A stretch of 64,000 nucleotides of DNA from Natrinema gari JCM 14663 (GCF_000337175.1 NZ_AOIJ01000030.1:19704-83703); one strand, 5' to 3'; counted from the first letter of the stretch, positions 1 through 9,223 are shown. Made by a program: numbers and translations. Notes: a model not told the origin generated them from the sequence alone.

Positions 1-462
1 GAAGACGTAGACGTTCTCGACGAGACAGCCCGGTGCCCATCCCTCGTTGACGACGATCGGCGTCGCACCCTCCGGAATCGAGGCTGCGGCGTCGATATCC
101 AGCTGGAGATCGTACTCCTCGACCATCTCGGGGTTCTCGTCGCGGAACGCGGCCGCCTTCTCGACGAGTCGCTCCCGGATCTCGCCGTGGACGACGAACT
201 CGCGTCCCAAGCCGTCGGCGACGGCTTCGACGGTCACGTCGTCGGGCGTGCCGCCGATGCCGCCGGTGACGATCACCGCGTCGAAGGCATCGCTCCAGCG
301 GTCGACGTAGTCCGCGATGAGAGCGCGGTCGTCGGGGATCGTCAGGATTCGCTGGACCGTGCTGCCACGTTCGGTGAGCCGCTCGGCCAGCCACGATGCG
401 TTCGTATTGGTCGTCGATCCCGCGAGAATCTCGTCGCCGACGGTGACGATCGCGACGTCCAT
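1..462 (-). CDS. CinA-like molybdopterin-binding domain protein (partial, 3' end outside window)
   Basis: The first 154 residues are present, from ATG at 462; the C-terminal part lies beyond position 1. The protein opens MDVAIVTVGDEILAGSTTNT, and VTGGIGGTPDD follows near residue 65. Both are hallmarks of the MoaB/Mog/CinA N-terminal fold (MoCF-binding domain). Haloarchaeal homologues are usually single-domain proteins of about 240 residues annotated 'competence/damage-inducible protein A'. In bacteria CinA proteins act in pyridine-nucleotide repair; the archaeal role is not established. The neighbouring CorC-type gene is divergent, so no operon partner is visible here. The family call is firm, the function is not. 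Confidence 0.88.
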   Translation of the reverse strand, partial: MDVAIVTVGDEILAGSTTNTNASWLAERLTERGSTVQRILTIPDDRALIADYVDRWSDAFDAVIVTGGIGGTPDDVTVEAVADGLGREFVVHGEIRERLVEKAAAFRDENPEMVEEYDLQLDIDAAASIPEGATPIVVNEGWAPGCLVENVYVF

Positions 463-820
463 AGCCGCGGTTCGGCGGCCGGCCAGTTATCCGCTCGGGT
501 TCCGGCCGGCGGTCGGTCGGGGACGGGACCGAGGTCCGATCGCCGGACACGTACCCGCGTGATCGAACACGCGCTCGCGGCCGTCGGAACTGATCCCCGA
601 TCGTCGATCGCCAGCGCCACGATTTTGTAAGCCCTGTGCCAAGTGACCGTATGGGAGTGTTCACCGGCGACGAGCGGTTCGCTGTGTCCCCGTCGCCGAA
701 CGATAGCCGCCGCCCGTCCGGTGCTGACACGGCGGCGGAGCGAACCGACGATCGAACCCGACGCGGATTCGATGCGAGCCCGACGACGCGGGAGCCGTCG
801 CGACGACCGGGGTGGGCCCG
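463..820. other. Intergenic region between divergent genes
   Basis: 358 bases without a convincing gene. It must hold the promoters of the CinA-like gene (leftward) and the CBS-domain gene (rightward). I see a weak AT-rich stretch near 620-630 but no clear TATA element for either gene. The open frames here lack the acidic composition of real haloarchaeal proteins. Confidence 0.5.
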
Positions 821-2182
821 ATGGTAGCCGCCGACCTCGCCTTCTCGTTCGGGCGGCTCCTCTTTGCCCTCTTCCTGGTTTTCCTGAACGGCTTTTTCGT
901 CGCCGCTGAGTTCGCGTACGTCCGCATTCGGCCGACACAGATCGAAGAACTCGTCGCGGACGGGCGGTCGTCGGCGAAGCTCGTCCAGGAGGCCGAGGAG
1001 AATCTAGACGACTACCTCGCGACGACCCAACTCGGCATTACGATCGCCTCGCTGGGGCTCGGCTGGGTCGGCGAACCGGCCATCGCTTCGCTGCTCGAGC
1101 CCGTTCTGGGACCGGTGCTTCCCGCAGGAACGCTTCATCTGGTCTCCATCGCGATCGGGTTCAGTATCATCACGTTCCTGCACGTCGTCTTCGGGGAGCT
1201 CGCGCCCAAGACCCTCGCTATCGCGGACGCCGAGCGGATCGCGTTGCTCGTCGCCGCGCCGATGAAGGTCTTCTACTACGTCTTCATCCCTGGGATTATC
1301 GTCTTCAACGGCACGGCGAACTTCTTCACGCGGTTCATCGGCGTTGCGCCGGCCTCCGAGCGCGACGAGGGCCACAGCGAAGAGGAGATCCGACGGATCG
1401 TCGCCCAGTCGGGCGAACAGGGTGTCGTCGATGCGGACGAAGTCGAGATGATCGAATCCGTCTTCGACCTCGGTGAGACGGTCGCTCGCGAAGTCATGAT
1501 TCCCCGTCCCGATGTCGTTACCGTCCGTGCCGGCATGCCCCTCTCCGAACTTCGCGGCATCGCCGCCAGCGGGAGCTACACGCGATTCCCTGTCGTCGAC
1601 GACGACGCCGACGAACCGGTCGTCGGATTCGTTCACGCGAAGGACGTTCTCAAAGCCATCGAAGCCACAGACAGCGACGACGGCCGAGCGGGCGACGAAC
1701 CGACCGCACGCGACCTCGCTCGAGAGGTCCTCATCGTCCCCGAAACGCGCCGCATCGACGAAATCCTCGCCGAGTTCCGCCAGCGCAACGTCCAACTGGC
1801 CGTCGTCATCGACGAGTGGGGTACGTTCGAGGGCATTCTGACCATCGAGGACGTCATCGAGGAGGTGGTCGGCGAGATCCAAGACGAGTTCGACGTCGCC
1901 GACATGGTGCCCTCGATCGACGACCTCGCCGACGGTCGATACGCCATGGACGGCGGCGTCCCGCTCGCCGATGTCAACGAAGCGCTCGGCACGACCTTCG
2001 AAGGCGACGCGTTCGATACCATCGGCGGCCTAGTGTTGAGTCGCATCGGCCGCGCTCCCGAAGTCGGGGACGCGATCGAAGTCGACGGCTACGAACTCAC
2101 CGTCGACGACGTGGAGGGGACGCGCATCTCGCGGGTGACCGTCAGCGAGGCCGTGCCGGAGGCCGACGAGTCGTCCCACTGA
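821..2182 (+). CDS. HlyC/CorC family membrane protein with CBS domain pair
   Basis: A 453-residue membrane protein. The N-terminal ~190 residues form a DUF21/CNNM transmembrane region with several hydrophobic segments and the typical 'NGFFVAAEFA' opening. A CBS pair (about residues 205-350, with 'VMIPRPDVVTV' and 'EWGTFEGILTIEDVIEEVVGEI') follows, then a C-terminal CorC_HlyC domain (about 360-440). Relatives are linked to Mg2+/Co2+ efflux or homeostasis; haemolysin activity is a historical name. I chose ATG 821; a GTG three codons upstream (812) is in frame and also possible. The gene appears monocistronic, with 250 bases before the next gene. Confidence 0.9.
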   Translation: MVAADLAFSFGRLLFALFLVFLNGFFVAAEFAYVRIRPTQIEELVADGRSSAKLVQEAEENLDDYLATTQLGITIASLGLGWVGEPAIASLLEPVLGPVLPAGTLHLVSIAIGFSIITFLHVVFGELAPKTLAIADAERIALLVAAPMKVFYYVFIPGIIVFNGTANFFTRFIGVAPASERDEGHSEEEIRRIVAQSGEQGVVDADEVEMIESVFDLGETVAREVMIPRPDVVTVRAGMPLSELRGIAASGSYTRFPVVDDDADEPVVGFVHAKDVLKAIEATDSDDGRAGDEPTARDLAREVLIVPETRRIDEILAEFRQRNVQLAVVIDEWGTFEGILTIEDVIEEVVGEIQDEFDVADMVPSIDDLADGRYAMDGGVPLADVNEALGTTFEGDAFDTIGGLVLSRIGRAPEVGDAIEVDGYELTVDDVEGTRISRVTVSEAVPEADESSH

Positions 2183-2400
2183 CGCCATCGACGGGGGTTC
2201 GCTGCGTACTCGATGGGTGGCGCACTCGAGCGGGCCGACCACCACCAGTCCGAGGTGGTCTCCCGTGTCGAATCGCAGAGTGGTGTCGCGGTCGGACGCG
2301 ACGGCCCGCGACGGAGGTGGTGTTCCGGGACGACGGGCGGATGGGGCGGACGGGCATGTACGTGTCGATGACTGTACTCGAACATGATATACGTGCTATG

Positions 2401-2409
2401 TTTTTATCA
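2401..2409 (+). promoter_or_regulatory. TATA element of the lipoprotein gene
   Basis: TTTTTATCA lies about 28 bases before ATG 2433, the spacing expected for a leaderless or nearly leaderless haloarchaeal transcript. Confidence 0.55.
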
Positions 2410-2432
2410 AGTGAGATGTCCTCCGTCGGGAT

Positions 2433-3383
2433 ATGAACCGACGGACGTTCGTGATCGTCTCCGGTCTCGGACTCGGTCTCGCGGGCTGTCTGAATCCGCG
2501 TGCCGATACGCCCACGGATTCGAACGGGTTGCGTAGCGATCCCGACCTCGCCGCCGAGAACGCGACGGACGGGGGCACCGAAGAGACGGGCCGGAACGGC
2601 GATCCGTCAACAGACACCGAGGCCGAGACGGAGACGGAGACTGCGGGGACCGGTGACGACTCCGGCGGCGAGAGCGGGGACGCGGGGCCAGCCGTCACGT
2701 TTCCCTCGTGCACTCGAGCGGAGGTTACGGGGACGTTCGCGGCCGACGATGTCGCCTTCGCGAGCACGGACTTCTATGAGGACGGACTGTACGGAAACAC
2801 CATGCTCGAGGACGGGATCGTGTTCGGCGAGGACGTGGCTGCACCGTTCTCCGGTACGGTCGCGTTCGAGATCGGGGAGACCGCGGCCGTTCGCGAGGCG
2901 GCCGACGAGATCGTCGTCGAGTTGCCGCCCTACGGCAGTGACGGGACCGTCATCTCGTCGGTCACGACCGAGCGGGAGGCATATCTCACCGGCGGTGTCA
3001 CCCATGGAAATCCGCACGCCCGCGAGTGTCTGCGCGAAATCGACGCCGGCGATGGCGGGGATACCGCCGTCGAAACCTCTGCCGCGTTCGAGATCGTGCG
3101 TCTCGAGACGAACGCGCCGATCGACGCCGGCGATGTCCTCGACGTGAGTGCGACGATCGAGAACACCGGCGGCACCGACGGCACGCACGACCTCGCGTTG
3201 ATCGTCGGCCACAGTTCCGAACGGGTCGACCGGCGGACAGTGAGCCTCGCGGCCGGCGAACGGACGACCATCACGACGGGGTACGAAACGCCGCGCGTCG
3301 ACGCCGATCAGGAGTTTCCCGTCCGCATCGAAGCGGGCGACGCCGCGGCCGAACGGTCCGTGCTCGTCCACGGGACGGACTGA
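2433..3383 (+). CDS. Secreted lipoprotein with Tat-type signal and C-terminal CARDB-like domain
   Basis: 316 residues. The N-terminus MNRRTFVIVSGLGLGLAGC has a twin arginine, a short hydrophobic stretch and an LAGC lipobox with Cys19. It is therefore probably exported by Tat and lipid-anchored on the outer face of the membrane. A linker rich in T, E, D and G (about residues 22-88) follows. A globular region (about 89-215) contains two Cys residues. The C-terminal ~95 residues ('NAPIDAGDVLDVSATIENTGGTDG...') resemble a CARDB/Ig-like adhesion fold. No enzyme motif was recognised; it could be a binding or cell-surface protein. It stands alone, with its own TATA element. Confidence 0.85.
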   Translation: MNRRTFVIVSGLGLGLAGCLNPRADTPTDSNGLRSDPDLAAENATDGGTEETGRNGDPSTDTEAETETETAGTGDDSGGESGDAGPAVTFPSCTRAEVTGTFAADDVAFASTDFYEDGLYGNTMLEDGIVFGEDVAAPFSGTVAFEIGETAAVREAADEIVVELPPYGSDGTVISSVTTEREAYLTGGVTHGNPHARECLREIDAGDGGDTAVETSAAFEIVRLETNAPIDAGDVLDVSATIENTGGTDGTHDLALIVGHSSERVDRRTVSLAAGERTTITTGYETPRVDADQEFPVRIEAGDAAAERSVLVHGTD

Positions 3384-3554
3384 GACCCCTCGCGCTCACG
3401 CCGGTCTCCGACGCCCACGTCGAGACAGCGCCTCCTCGAATCGAACAGCGGTCGGGGGGCTCGAGCGACGACACGCTCGAGGCGTCGTCCCGTCTCGAGC
3501 GAGGGTCGGTCACGATTGACAGGCAGAATGGGTATTCCCACATATCGGGGAACG

Positions 3555-3564
3555 TTTTTATTTT
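3555..3564 (+). promoter_or_regulatory. TATA element of the vapB-like gene
   Basis: TTTTTATTTT is centred about 25 bases before ATG 3585, so the antitoxin message is probably leaderless. Just upstream, an imperfect palindrome (TGGG-TATT-CCCA, about 3530-3541) could be an operator for autoregulation, as is usual for AbrB-type antitoxins; this is inference. Confidence 0.5.
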
Positions 3565-3584
3565 CACCCATCGTACACCGAGGT

Positions 3585-3815
3585 ATGTCAGACGTAGCGC
3601 TGGACGACCGTGGCCGTCTCACGCTCCCGAAGGAGGTCCGAGAGCGATACGGGGACCGATATCACGTCGTCCAACTTCCCGACGGGGTCAAACTGGTACC
3701 GGTCGCCAACGACCCGCTGGAGGCACTCAGGGAGGAATTCGCGGACATCGAGAAGTCGGCCGACGACCTTCGTGACGAAGCACGTGAAGCGTCGCTCGAC
3801 GAGGCCGGACGATAG
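3585..3815 (+). CDS. AbrB/VapB-type antitoxin
   Basis: 76 residues. Residues 1-45 match the swapped-hairpin AbrB fold: 'VALDDRGRLTLPKEVRERYG' is the classical 'hGRhxLPKxhRxxhG' signature. The acidic C-terminal tail (about 46-76) is the likely toxin-neutralising segment. The stop codon abuts the ATG of the following PIN-domain gene with no gap, so the pair is translationally coupled, as expected for a VapBC toxin-antitoxin module. ATG 3585 is preferred over upstream codons because of the TATA spacing and where AbrB homology begins. The antitoxin probably represses its own promoter (family knowledge). Confidence 0.88.
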   Translation: MSDVALDDRGRLTLPKEVRERYGDRYHVVQLPDGVKLVPVANDPLEALREEFADIEKSADDLRDEAREASLDEAGR

Positions 3816-4190
3816 ATGTATGCGGAAACCGATTTCCTGCTCGCGCTGATTAAGGACGATGACTGGCTCGGAGACGCCGCCGAGTCGGTGTACCGAGACC
3901 ACCGCGACGAGTTATGGACGTCACAGTTCACGCTTATCGAACTCCTGATGGTCGCGTACCGCGAGGAACGTGATACCGAACGCGTCGTTTCCAATGCCGC
4001 CACCCTCGTCGAAGTACGCGGTGACGTGGACACGGTCATTACGGCGGCGACGTACGTGGAAGACCACGATTTCACACCATTCGACGCGCTTCACCTCGTC
4101 GAATCGAACGGTGACCCCATCGTCTCGAGCGACGATACGTATGCGGACGTTACGTCCCGTCTTGACCTGCGGTCGGTCACCGAGGAGTGA
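3816..4190 (+). CDS. PIN-domain toxin (VapC-like ribonuclease)
   Basis: 124 residues. PIN-domain acidic residues are in place: Asp6 (AETD), Glu42 (LIEL), Asp90 (FDALH) and Asp106/107 (SSDD). The expected role is Mg2+-dependent cleavage of tRNA or rRNA when not held by the upstream AbrB-type partner. The start codon follows the antitoxin stop directly. The module sits between a lipoprotein gene and the clamp-loader gene, with no mobile-element signatures around it. Catalytic residues are intact, so it should be functional. The RNA target cannot be predicted from sequence. Confidence 0.87.
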   Translation: MYAETDFLLALIKDDDWLGDAAESVYRDHRDELWTSQFTLIELLMVAYREERDTERVVSNAATLVEVRGDVDTVITAATYVEDHDFTPFDALHLVESNGDPIVSSDDTYADVTSRLDLRSVTEE

Positions 4191-4233
4191 TGCTCCGCAA
4201 TCCCTAAACGCCGAACACACCAATGACAGTGCA

Positions 4234-5736
4234 ATGACCGACTGGACCGAGACGTACCGTCCGACGACGCTGTCGGAGGTACGCGGCAACAACAAGGCCC
4301 GCGACCAACTCGAGGAGTGGGCCGAGACGTGGGACGACCACCGCAAGTCGGTGATCGTCCACGGCAGTCCCGGCGTGGGGAAGACCTCCGCCGCCCACGC
4401 GCTGGCCGGTGACATGGGGTGGCCGGTGATGGAACTCAACGCAAGCGACAGCCGCGGGGCCGATGTCATCGAGAAGATTGCCGGCGAGGCCGCCAAGAGC
4501 GGGACCCTCACCGGCGGCGAGGCGGGTCGCCGGCTCGTCGTTCTCGACGAGGCGGACAACTTCCACGGGAACGCCGACTACGGCGGGTCTCGAGAGGTCA
4601 CGCGCGTCGTCAAGGACGCAAGCCAGCCGATCGTCCTCGTCGCAAACGAGTTTTACGAGATGAGCAAATCGCTGCGAAACGCCTGTGAGACGATCGAGTT
4701 CCGCGATGTCTCGAAGCGGTCGATCGTCCCCGTCTTGCGGGACATCTGTCGGCGCGAAGGAGTCGAATTCGAGGAAGAGGCCCTCGAGAAGATCGCCGAG
4801 TCGACCAGCGGCGACCTGCGCTCGGCGGTCAACGACCTGCAGGCGGTCGCCGAGGAGGCCGAGCGCCTGACCGTCGACGACGTGGTGACGAGCGAGCGCG
4901 ACACCACCGAGGGGATCTTCGATTTCCTCGACGAACTGATCAAAGAGAAGGACGCCGAGGGTGCGCTGCGGGCCGCCTACGACGTCGACGAGACGCCGGA
5001 CGATCTGCTCAACTGGATCGAGGACAACGTGCCGAAAGACTACGAAGGGGCCGAACTCGCCGACGCCTACGAGTTCCTCTCGAACGCCGACCGCTGGCTG
5101 GGGCGGGTCCGGGCGACACAGGACTACTCCTACTGGCGGTACGCGACCGACAACATGACCGCCGGCGTCGCCGCTTCGAGACGGGGCGAGAAGGGCGGCT
5201 GGACCCGCTACGGCCCGCCGAGCTACTGGTCGAAACTCGGCCGTACCAAAGGGACCCGGAACACCCGCGATTCGATCGCCGAGCGCATCGCCGAGCGGGA
5301 AGGCGCAAGCGTCGCAACCGCCCGCCGGGAGATCCTCCCCTTCCTGTCGGCGATGACCCACCACTGCAAGAACCGGGCACTGACCGTCCGCATGGCCGCG
5401 GCCTACGATCTCGACGAATCCGAGGTCTCCTTCGTTACCGGCAGCGGATCGGACACCAACAAAGTCGAATCGGTCGTCGCGGACGCCGCCGAACTGAAAG
5501 CCGAAACAGCGGTCGAGCACTCGGGCACCGCCTTCTTCGAGGCCGAGCGCTCGAGCGATGACGACGGGACGGCCGCCGCTGCGACCGACGACAGCGGCGA
5601 CAGCGACGACTCGAGCGGGCAGCAGGCGCTCACGGCGGCGACATCGGACGAGAGTGACACCGGCTCCGTGTCGGACGACACGTCGTCGGCCGACGACCCC
5701 GACGACGATCAGGCCGGGCTGAGCGACTTCATGTGA
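4234..5736 (+). CDS. rfcL: Replication factor C large subunit (clamp loader)
   Basis: 500 residues. An AAA+ ATPase of the archaeal clamp loader that, with RfcS, opens PCNA and loads it on primer-template DNA. Walker A is GSPGVGKT at residues 44-51 and Walker B is 'LVVLDEADN' near residue 103. Sensor-type and RFC collar regions follow up to about residue 400. An acidic low-complexity tail (about 425-490) leads to a C-terminal PIP-box-like motif, 'QAGLSDFM', which should bind PCNA. ATG 4234 was chosen because homology starts at MTDWTETYRP; the frame is open further upstream through the vapC region but that part is not homologous. Confidence 0.96.
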   Translation: MTDWTETYRPTTLSEVRGNNKARDQLEEWAETWDDHRKSVIVHGSPGVGKTSAAHALAGDMGWPVMELNASDSRGADVIEKIAGEAAKSGTLTGGEAGRRLVVLDEADNFHGNADYGGSREVTRVVKDASQPIVLVANEFYEMSKSLRNACETIEFRDVSKRSIVPVLRDICRREGVEFEEEALEKIAESTSGDLRSAVNDLQAVAEEAERLTVDDVVTSERDTTEGIFDFLDELIKEKDAEGALRAAYDVDETPDDLLNWIEDNVPKDYEGAELADAYEFLSNADRWLGRVRATQDYSYWRYATDNMTAGVAASRRGEKGGWTRYGPPSYWSKLGRTKGTRNTRDSIAERIAEREGASVATARREILPFLSAMTHHCKNRALTVRMAAAYDLDESEVSFVTGSGSDTNKVESVVADAAELKAETAVEHSGTAFFEAERSSDDDGTAAAATDDSGDSDDSSGQQALTAATSDESDTGSVSDDTSSADDPDDDQAGLSDFM

Positions 5737-5877
5737 CCGGCGTGCCGTCGGCGGCGCACCGACACCGGGTGACGGCGGGGCGGCGTTCGGATACCCTCGC
5801 CAACATATGTCTACATATTGACTGACCGGCACTATTACGTCGCTGAACGATGAGTGTACCTCTTGGTGACCCGCCGA

Positions 5878-6075
5878 ATGACTAACCCACATAGCTGCCC
5901 GCTCTGTACGGAGACGTACGACGACCGCAACGCCCTTCGCGTCCACCTCGAGGTGACCCACCGGAAATCCGAGGTCGTCTCCTCTCTGGTCGAACTCGAC
6001 GCGGCAGTGACCGATATGTCGTCCGACCACGAGTCGACGACGGTCGACGAAGAACCACAGGCGCCGTCCGCCTGA
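5878..6075 (+). CDS. Small C2H2 zinc-finger protein
   Basis: 65 residues. One finger of the form C-x2-C-x12-H-x4-H ('CPLCTETYDD...HLEVTH') spans about residues 6-27, followed by an acidic tail. Such mini zinc-finger proteins are common in haloarchaea and are thought to bind nucleic acid or protein; none is predictable here. ATG 5878 begins just before the finger. An in-frame GTG at 5854 would add eight residues. The gene is 141 bases after rfcL and converges on the biotin operon. Confidence 0.8.
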   Translation: MTNPHSCPLCTETYDDRNALRVHLEVTHRKSEVVSSLVELDAAVTDMSSDHESTTVDEEPQAPSA

Positions 6076-6092
6076 GCGAGTGCGAATACGGA

Positions 6093-6800
6093 TCAGCGGT
6101 CTTCTACCGGGAGTCGATCACGAAACGCCGCCGACAGTGCGTCGCTGACGCCCGCAGCGAGGGCAGGCGGCTCGAGATCGCCATCGGTTTCGGTCCCATC
6201 CAGCGGCGGGACCGTCGTGACCGGGTAGCCGGTCATCCGCTCGAGTTCGTCGGGATTCGTCCGCTCGGCGGTCGTTTCGCCTGCGTACTCGTTGACGACG
6301 ATCCCACAGATATCGATGTCCCGGGCCTCGAGCGCATCGACCGAGAGTGCGGTGTGGTTGAGTGTGCCCAGTCCCGACCGCGTGACGACGACTGCCGCGG
6401 CCGCGAGGTCGGCGACGAGATCGAGGACCTCCCGGTCGCCGGCCAGCGGGACGCGGAGGCCGCCGATCCCCTCAACGACCGGGACCGGGGTCGCCTCGAT
6501 CTCCCGCTCGCAGGCCACACGGAGCGCCTCGTAGGAGAGGTCCTCCCCGGCAACCTCGGCCGCGACCCGCGGTGCAAGCGCTGGCTCGAGATAGCGGGGA
6601 CAGGTCGCGGCCGCCGGAGCGCCACAGGCCGCGGCGACGAACGCCGCGTCGTCGTCCGGCGGATGCCCGGTCTGGGCCGGTTTGATCGCCCGTGCGTCGT
6701 AGCCCTCCTCGCGGAGCAGGCGCGTGAGCCCGGCCGTCACGACGGTCTTCCCGACACCCGTTCCGGTGCCGACGACGGCGATCGGTTGCCGGGCGCTCAC
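6093..6800 (-). CDS. bioD: ATP-dependent dethiobiotin synthetase
   Basis: 235 residues. It closes the ureido ring of biotin: 7,8-diaminononanoate (or its carbamate) + CO2 + ATP to dethiobiotin. The P-loop 'GTGTGVGKT' lies at about residues 11-19, 'KPAQTG' follows near 40, and 'VEGIGGLRVPL' is the BioD variant of the usual VEGAGG motif. The start is GTG at 6800, which overlaps the bioF stop in a GTGA tetranucleotide, so bioF and bioD are translationally coupled. It is the last gene of the leftward biotin operon. Confidence 0.94.
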   Translation of the reverse strand: MSARQPIAVVGTGTGVGKTVVTAGLTRLLREEGYDARAIKPAQTGHPPDDDAAFVAAACGAPAAATCPRYLEPALAPRVAAEVAGEDLSYEALRVACEREIEATPVPVVEGIGGLRVPLAGDREVLDLVADLAAAAVVVTRSGLGTLNHTALSVDALEARDIDICGIVVNEYAGETTAERTNPDELERMTGYPVTTVPPLDGTETDGDLEPPALAAGVSDALSAAFRDRLPVEDR

Positions 6801-8044
6801 AACAGTCCGACCTCCTTGCCCGCGGCACGAAACGCCTCGAGACAGGCGATGATGTCGCTCCGATCGTGGGTAGCCATCGGAACGACGCGGATGCGACTGG
6901 TTCCCTCCGGAACCGTCGGCGGCCGGATCGCCGGCGCGATGACGTCCCGTTCGCGGACCCCGTCGGCGAGCGTGATGGCGTCCTTGCGGTCGCCCACGAT
7001 GACGGGGAGGATCTGGGAGTCGCCCCACACTTCGAAGCCCATCGATTCGAGGCCGTCCCGGAGATGGGCGACGTTCTCCCAGAGTCGCTCCCGGACACCG
7101 CCGTGACGGGCGACGTGGAGCGCCTCGCTTGCCGCTGCGGCCGCCGGCGGCGCGAGCCCGGTCGAGAAGACGAACGAACGCGCGTCGTTGAGCACGCATT
7201 CGATCAACTCCGCGCTGCCGGCGATATACCCGCCTTGACTGGCCAGCGCTTTCGAGAGCGTCCCCATCTGTACGTGGACGCGGTCCTCGAGCCCTTCCGC
7301 CTGAACGACGCCGCCGCCGTTCGCGTAGAGGCCGGTCGCGTGGGCCTCGTCGACCATCACCCACGCGCCGAACTCCGCGGCGGCGGCACAGATCGCATCA
7401 AGGGGCGCGACGGTGCCGTCCATGCTGAACACCGAATCGGTGACGATCAGCCAGGACTCGTCGGCCGGCTCCCGGCCGTTTCGAGCAGCCCGCTCGGCCC
7501 GGTCCGCGAGCTTCGATCGCAGGCTCGCCGCATCGCAGTGATCGTAGACGACCGTCTCGGCGTCCGTGAGTCGACAGCCGTCGATGATGCTCGCGTGATT
7601 CAACTCGTCGGAGAAGACGATGTCCGGCTCGAGCGCCGTGATCGTGCCGACGTTCGCGGCGTACCCCGACGAAAAGGCCAGCGCGCGCTCGGTGCCTTTC
7701 ACCTCGGCGAGTTGCCGCTCGAGGTCCCGGTGGACCATCGTATCGCCGGTGACGAGTCGGCTCGCCCCGGCACCCGTCCCGACGGTCGCGGCGGCCTGCC
7801 GGGCCGCGTCCTGTATCCGCTGGTCGTCGGTCAATCCCAAGTAGTTGTTCGAGGCGAAGACGAGCGCCTTCGCCGTCTCGAGGACGGGCAACTCGCCGCC
7901 CGATGGCTCGGCGAAGTAGCCGTGCTCGGCAACCCGGTCGACGGGCGAGAGGGTACGTTTCAAGTCGTGCTCCTCGAGCGTCTCGAGTCGGTTCTCGAGG
8001 TCGAACCCGCGGTCGGCCATTCGGCTAAACCGACTCAGCGCCAT
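6797..8044 (-). CDS. bioF: 8-amino-7-oxononanoate synthase
   Basis: 415 residues, PLP-dependent alpha-oxoamine synthase. It condenses pimeloyl-CoA (or pimeloyl-ACP) with L-alanine to 8-amino-7-oxononanoate, the first step of the conserved biotin pathway. The PLP lysine lies in 'TLSKALASQGG'; 'SNNYLGL' and 'VDEAHATG' are standard family motifs. ATG 8044 gives MALSRFSRMADRGF; a second Met (8020) is an alternative start. The gene follows the bioU-like gene after a 120-base gap and overlaps bioD by 4 bases. No second BirA-type operator was seen in the 120-base gap. Confidence 0.95.
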   Translation of the reverse strand: MALSRFSRMADRGFDLENRLETLEEHDLKRTLSPVDRVAEHGYFAEPSGGELPVLETAKALVFASNNYLGLTDDQRIQDAARQAAATVGTGAGASRLVTGDTMVHRDLERQLAEVKGTERALAFSSGYAANVGTITALEPDIVFSDELNHASIIDGCRLTDAETVVYDHCDAASLRSKLADRAERAARNGREPADESWLIVTDSVFSMDGTVAPLDAICAAAAEFGAWVMVDEAHATGLYANGGGVVQAEGLEDRVHVQMGTLSKALASQGGYIAGSAELIECVLNDARSFVFSTGLAPPAAAAASEALHVARHGGVRERLWENVAHLRDGLESMGFEVWGDSQILPVIVGDRKDAITLADGVRERDVIAPAIRPPTVPEGTSRIRVVPMATHDRSDIIACLEAFRAAGKEVGLL

Positions 8045-8164
8045 GGTTTGATTCTCACGGTTCGGATCGAGTGGCCGGATCGGCGTTGCTGCGGCTCGAG
8101 GAGCCCGATATGCGATAGTTCCGGGTGGCGTCGTCGTCTCCCATCGAAACGACCCCCCACGGGG

Positions 8165-9223
8165 TTAGAAGCCGGGCAGCAGGTCGGCCGGGCCGAAGAC
8201 GCCGTACTCGCCCGCTCGGTTCCGGCGGACGCCGGCTTTCAGATAGCCCAGCGCGGGCCCGTTGACGTTGGCCTCCATGCTCGTGTCGTCGCCCAGTTGG
8301 AACGTGTTCGTCGCCGTCTCGCCGTCGAAGGTGCGGCCGGTCACGCGAACCGTCGTCGTCGTCGGCTTCTCGTCGTTGCGAACGTCGAGAACCCCGCCGA
8401 CGGTGACGTCGTCGGCGTCACAGACGCCCGCGCGCTCGAGCAGGACATCGTCGGCGTGTTCCATGTCCTCGAACTCGATGACGCCGTCGTGGTCGTCGAT
8501 GATGGCTTCGATCTCGGACTCGGAGAGCGCGCGCGCGGTTTCGATGTCGTACCCGGGCAGGTGGGCGATGTCCTCGCGGACGGTGCCGCGGTTGTCCTCG
8601 TATCCGGACTTGAGACCGACGCCCCACCAGATGTCGACGTCAGTGACCTCGACGAACGACTGGGCGGCTAGCGCGGCGGCACCGGTCAGCAGGCCGGGTG
8701 TCGCGCCCGCCCCGCAGATGAACGTGATGCCCGCGTCCTCGAACTCGTCGCTGCGCTCGTCGAGCATGTCGATCACGCGCGAGCGCTTGAGCACGTCGAT
8801 CATGACCCCGGAGTAGCCGCCGTCGACGAATCGGTCGGCGGTGCGGGGAATGAAGTCGTGTTCGTAGTTCGGCAGCGCCAACAGCACGGCGTCGATCCGG
8901 TCGCCGCGGTCGATGATCTCCTGAATGGCGTCCTCGCTCGGACGGGCCTGACTCGAGGCGACGACGCCCCTATCCTCGCCGTGTTGTTTGACGCCGCTCT
9001 CGGCGGTCGCCGCGCCCGTGCCGCCGTCGGTCGCGACCTCGCTGTCGATGTTCCCTTCCGTCGCCGCCAGCAGTTCGTCGACGTCGAGGCCGTCGAAGTC
9101 GATGGCGACGCCGTGGCGGTCACACGCCGCGACGGGCGTCAACGCGTCCTTGTGCTGGCTCACTTCGAGCGCTCGTCGGCCGATACCTCCGGTTCCGAGT
9201 ACCGCAAACGTGATTTCGTCCAT
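8165..9223 (-). CDS. bioU: BioU-like NAD(P)-dependent dehydrogenase (predicted replacement for BioA)
   Basis: 352 residues. The N-terminal Rossmann motif 'AVLGTGGIGRRALE' (GxGxxG, residues 10-15) marks an NAD(P)-binding protein of the type annotated 'saccharopine dehydrogenase-like' in haloarchaea. It sits between bioB and bioF, 30 bases after bioB, and no bioA is present. In cyanobacteria BioU replaces BioA: it forms a covalent adduct with 8-amino-7-oxononanoate on its own lysine (Lys124 in Synechocystis) and gives up that lysine's amino group in one turnover. Here Lys146 in 'IDVLKRSRV' is my candidate for that lysine; this assignment is inference. Residues about 48-95 look like an acidic insertion, which would explain the shifted number. 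Confidence 0.75.
   Translation of the reverse strand: MDEITFAVLGTGGIGRRALEVSQHKDALTPVAACDRHGVAIDFDGLDVDELLAATEGNIDSEVATDGGTGAATAESGVKQHGEDRGVVASSQARPSEDAIQEIIDRGDRIDAVLLALPNYEHDFIPRTADRFVDGGYSGVMIDVLKRSRVIDMLDERSDEFEDAGITFICGAGATPGLLTGAAALAAQSFVEVTDVDIWWGVGLKSGYEDNRGTVREDIAHLPGYDIETARALSESEIEAIIDDHDGVIEFEDMEHADDVLLERAGVCDADDVTVGGVLDVRNDEKPTTTTVRVTGRTFDGETATNTFQLGDDTSMEANVNGPALGYLKAGVRRNRAGEYGVFGPADLLPGF

Noticed and set aside
4204..6030. Long leftward open frame opposite rfcL (608 codons)
   Set aside because: Mirror frame of a GC-rich gene; the protein lacks acidic bias and overlaps a certain gene.
6866..8671. 601-codon rightward frame opposite bioF and the bioU-like gene
   Set aside because: It spans the boundary of two certain genes; composition is not haloarchaeal.
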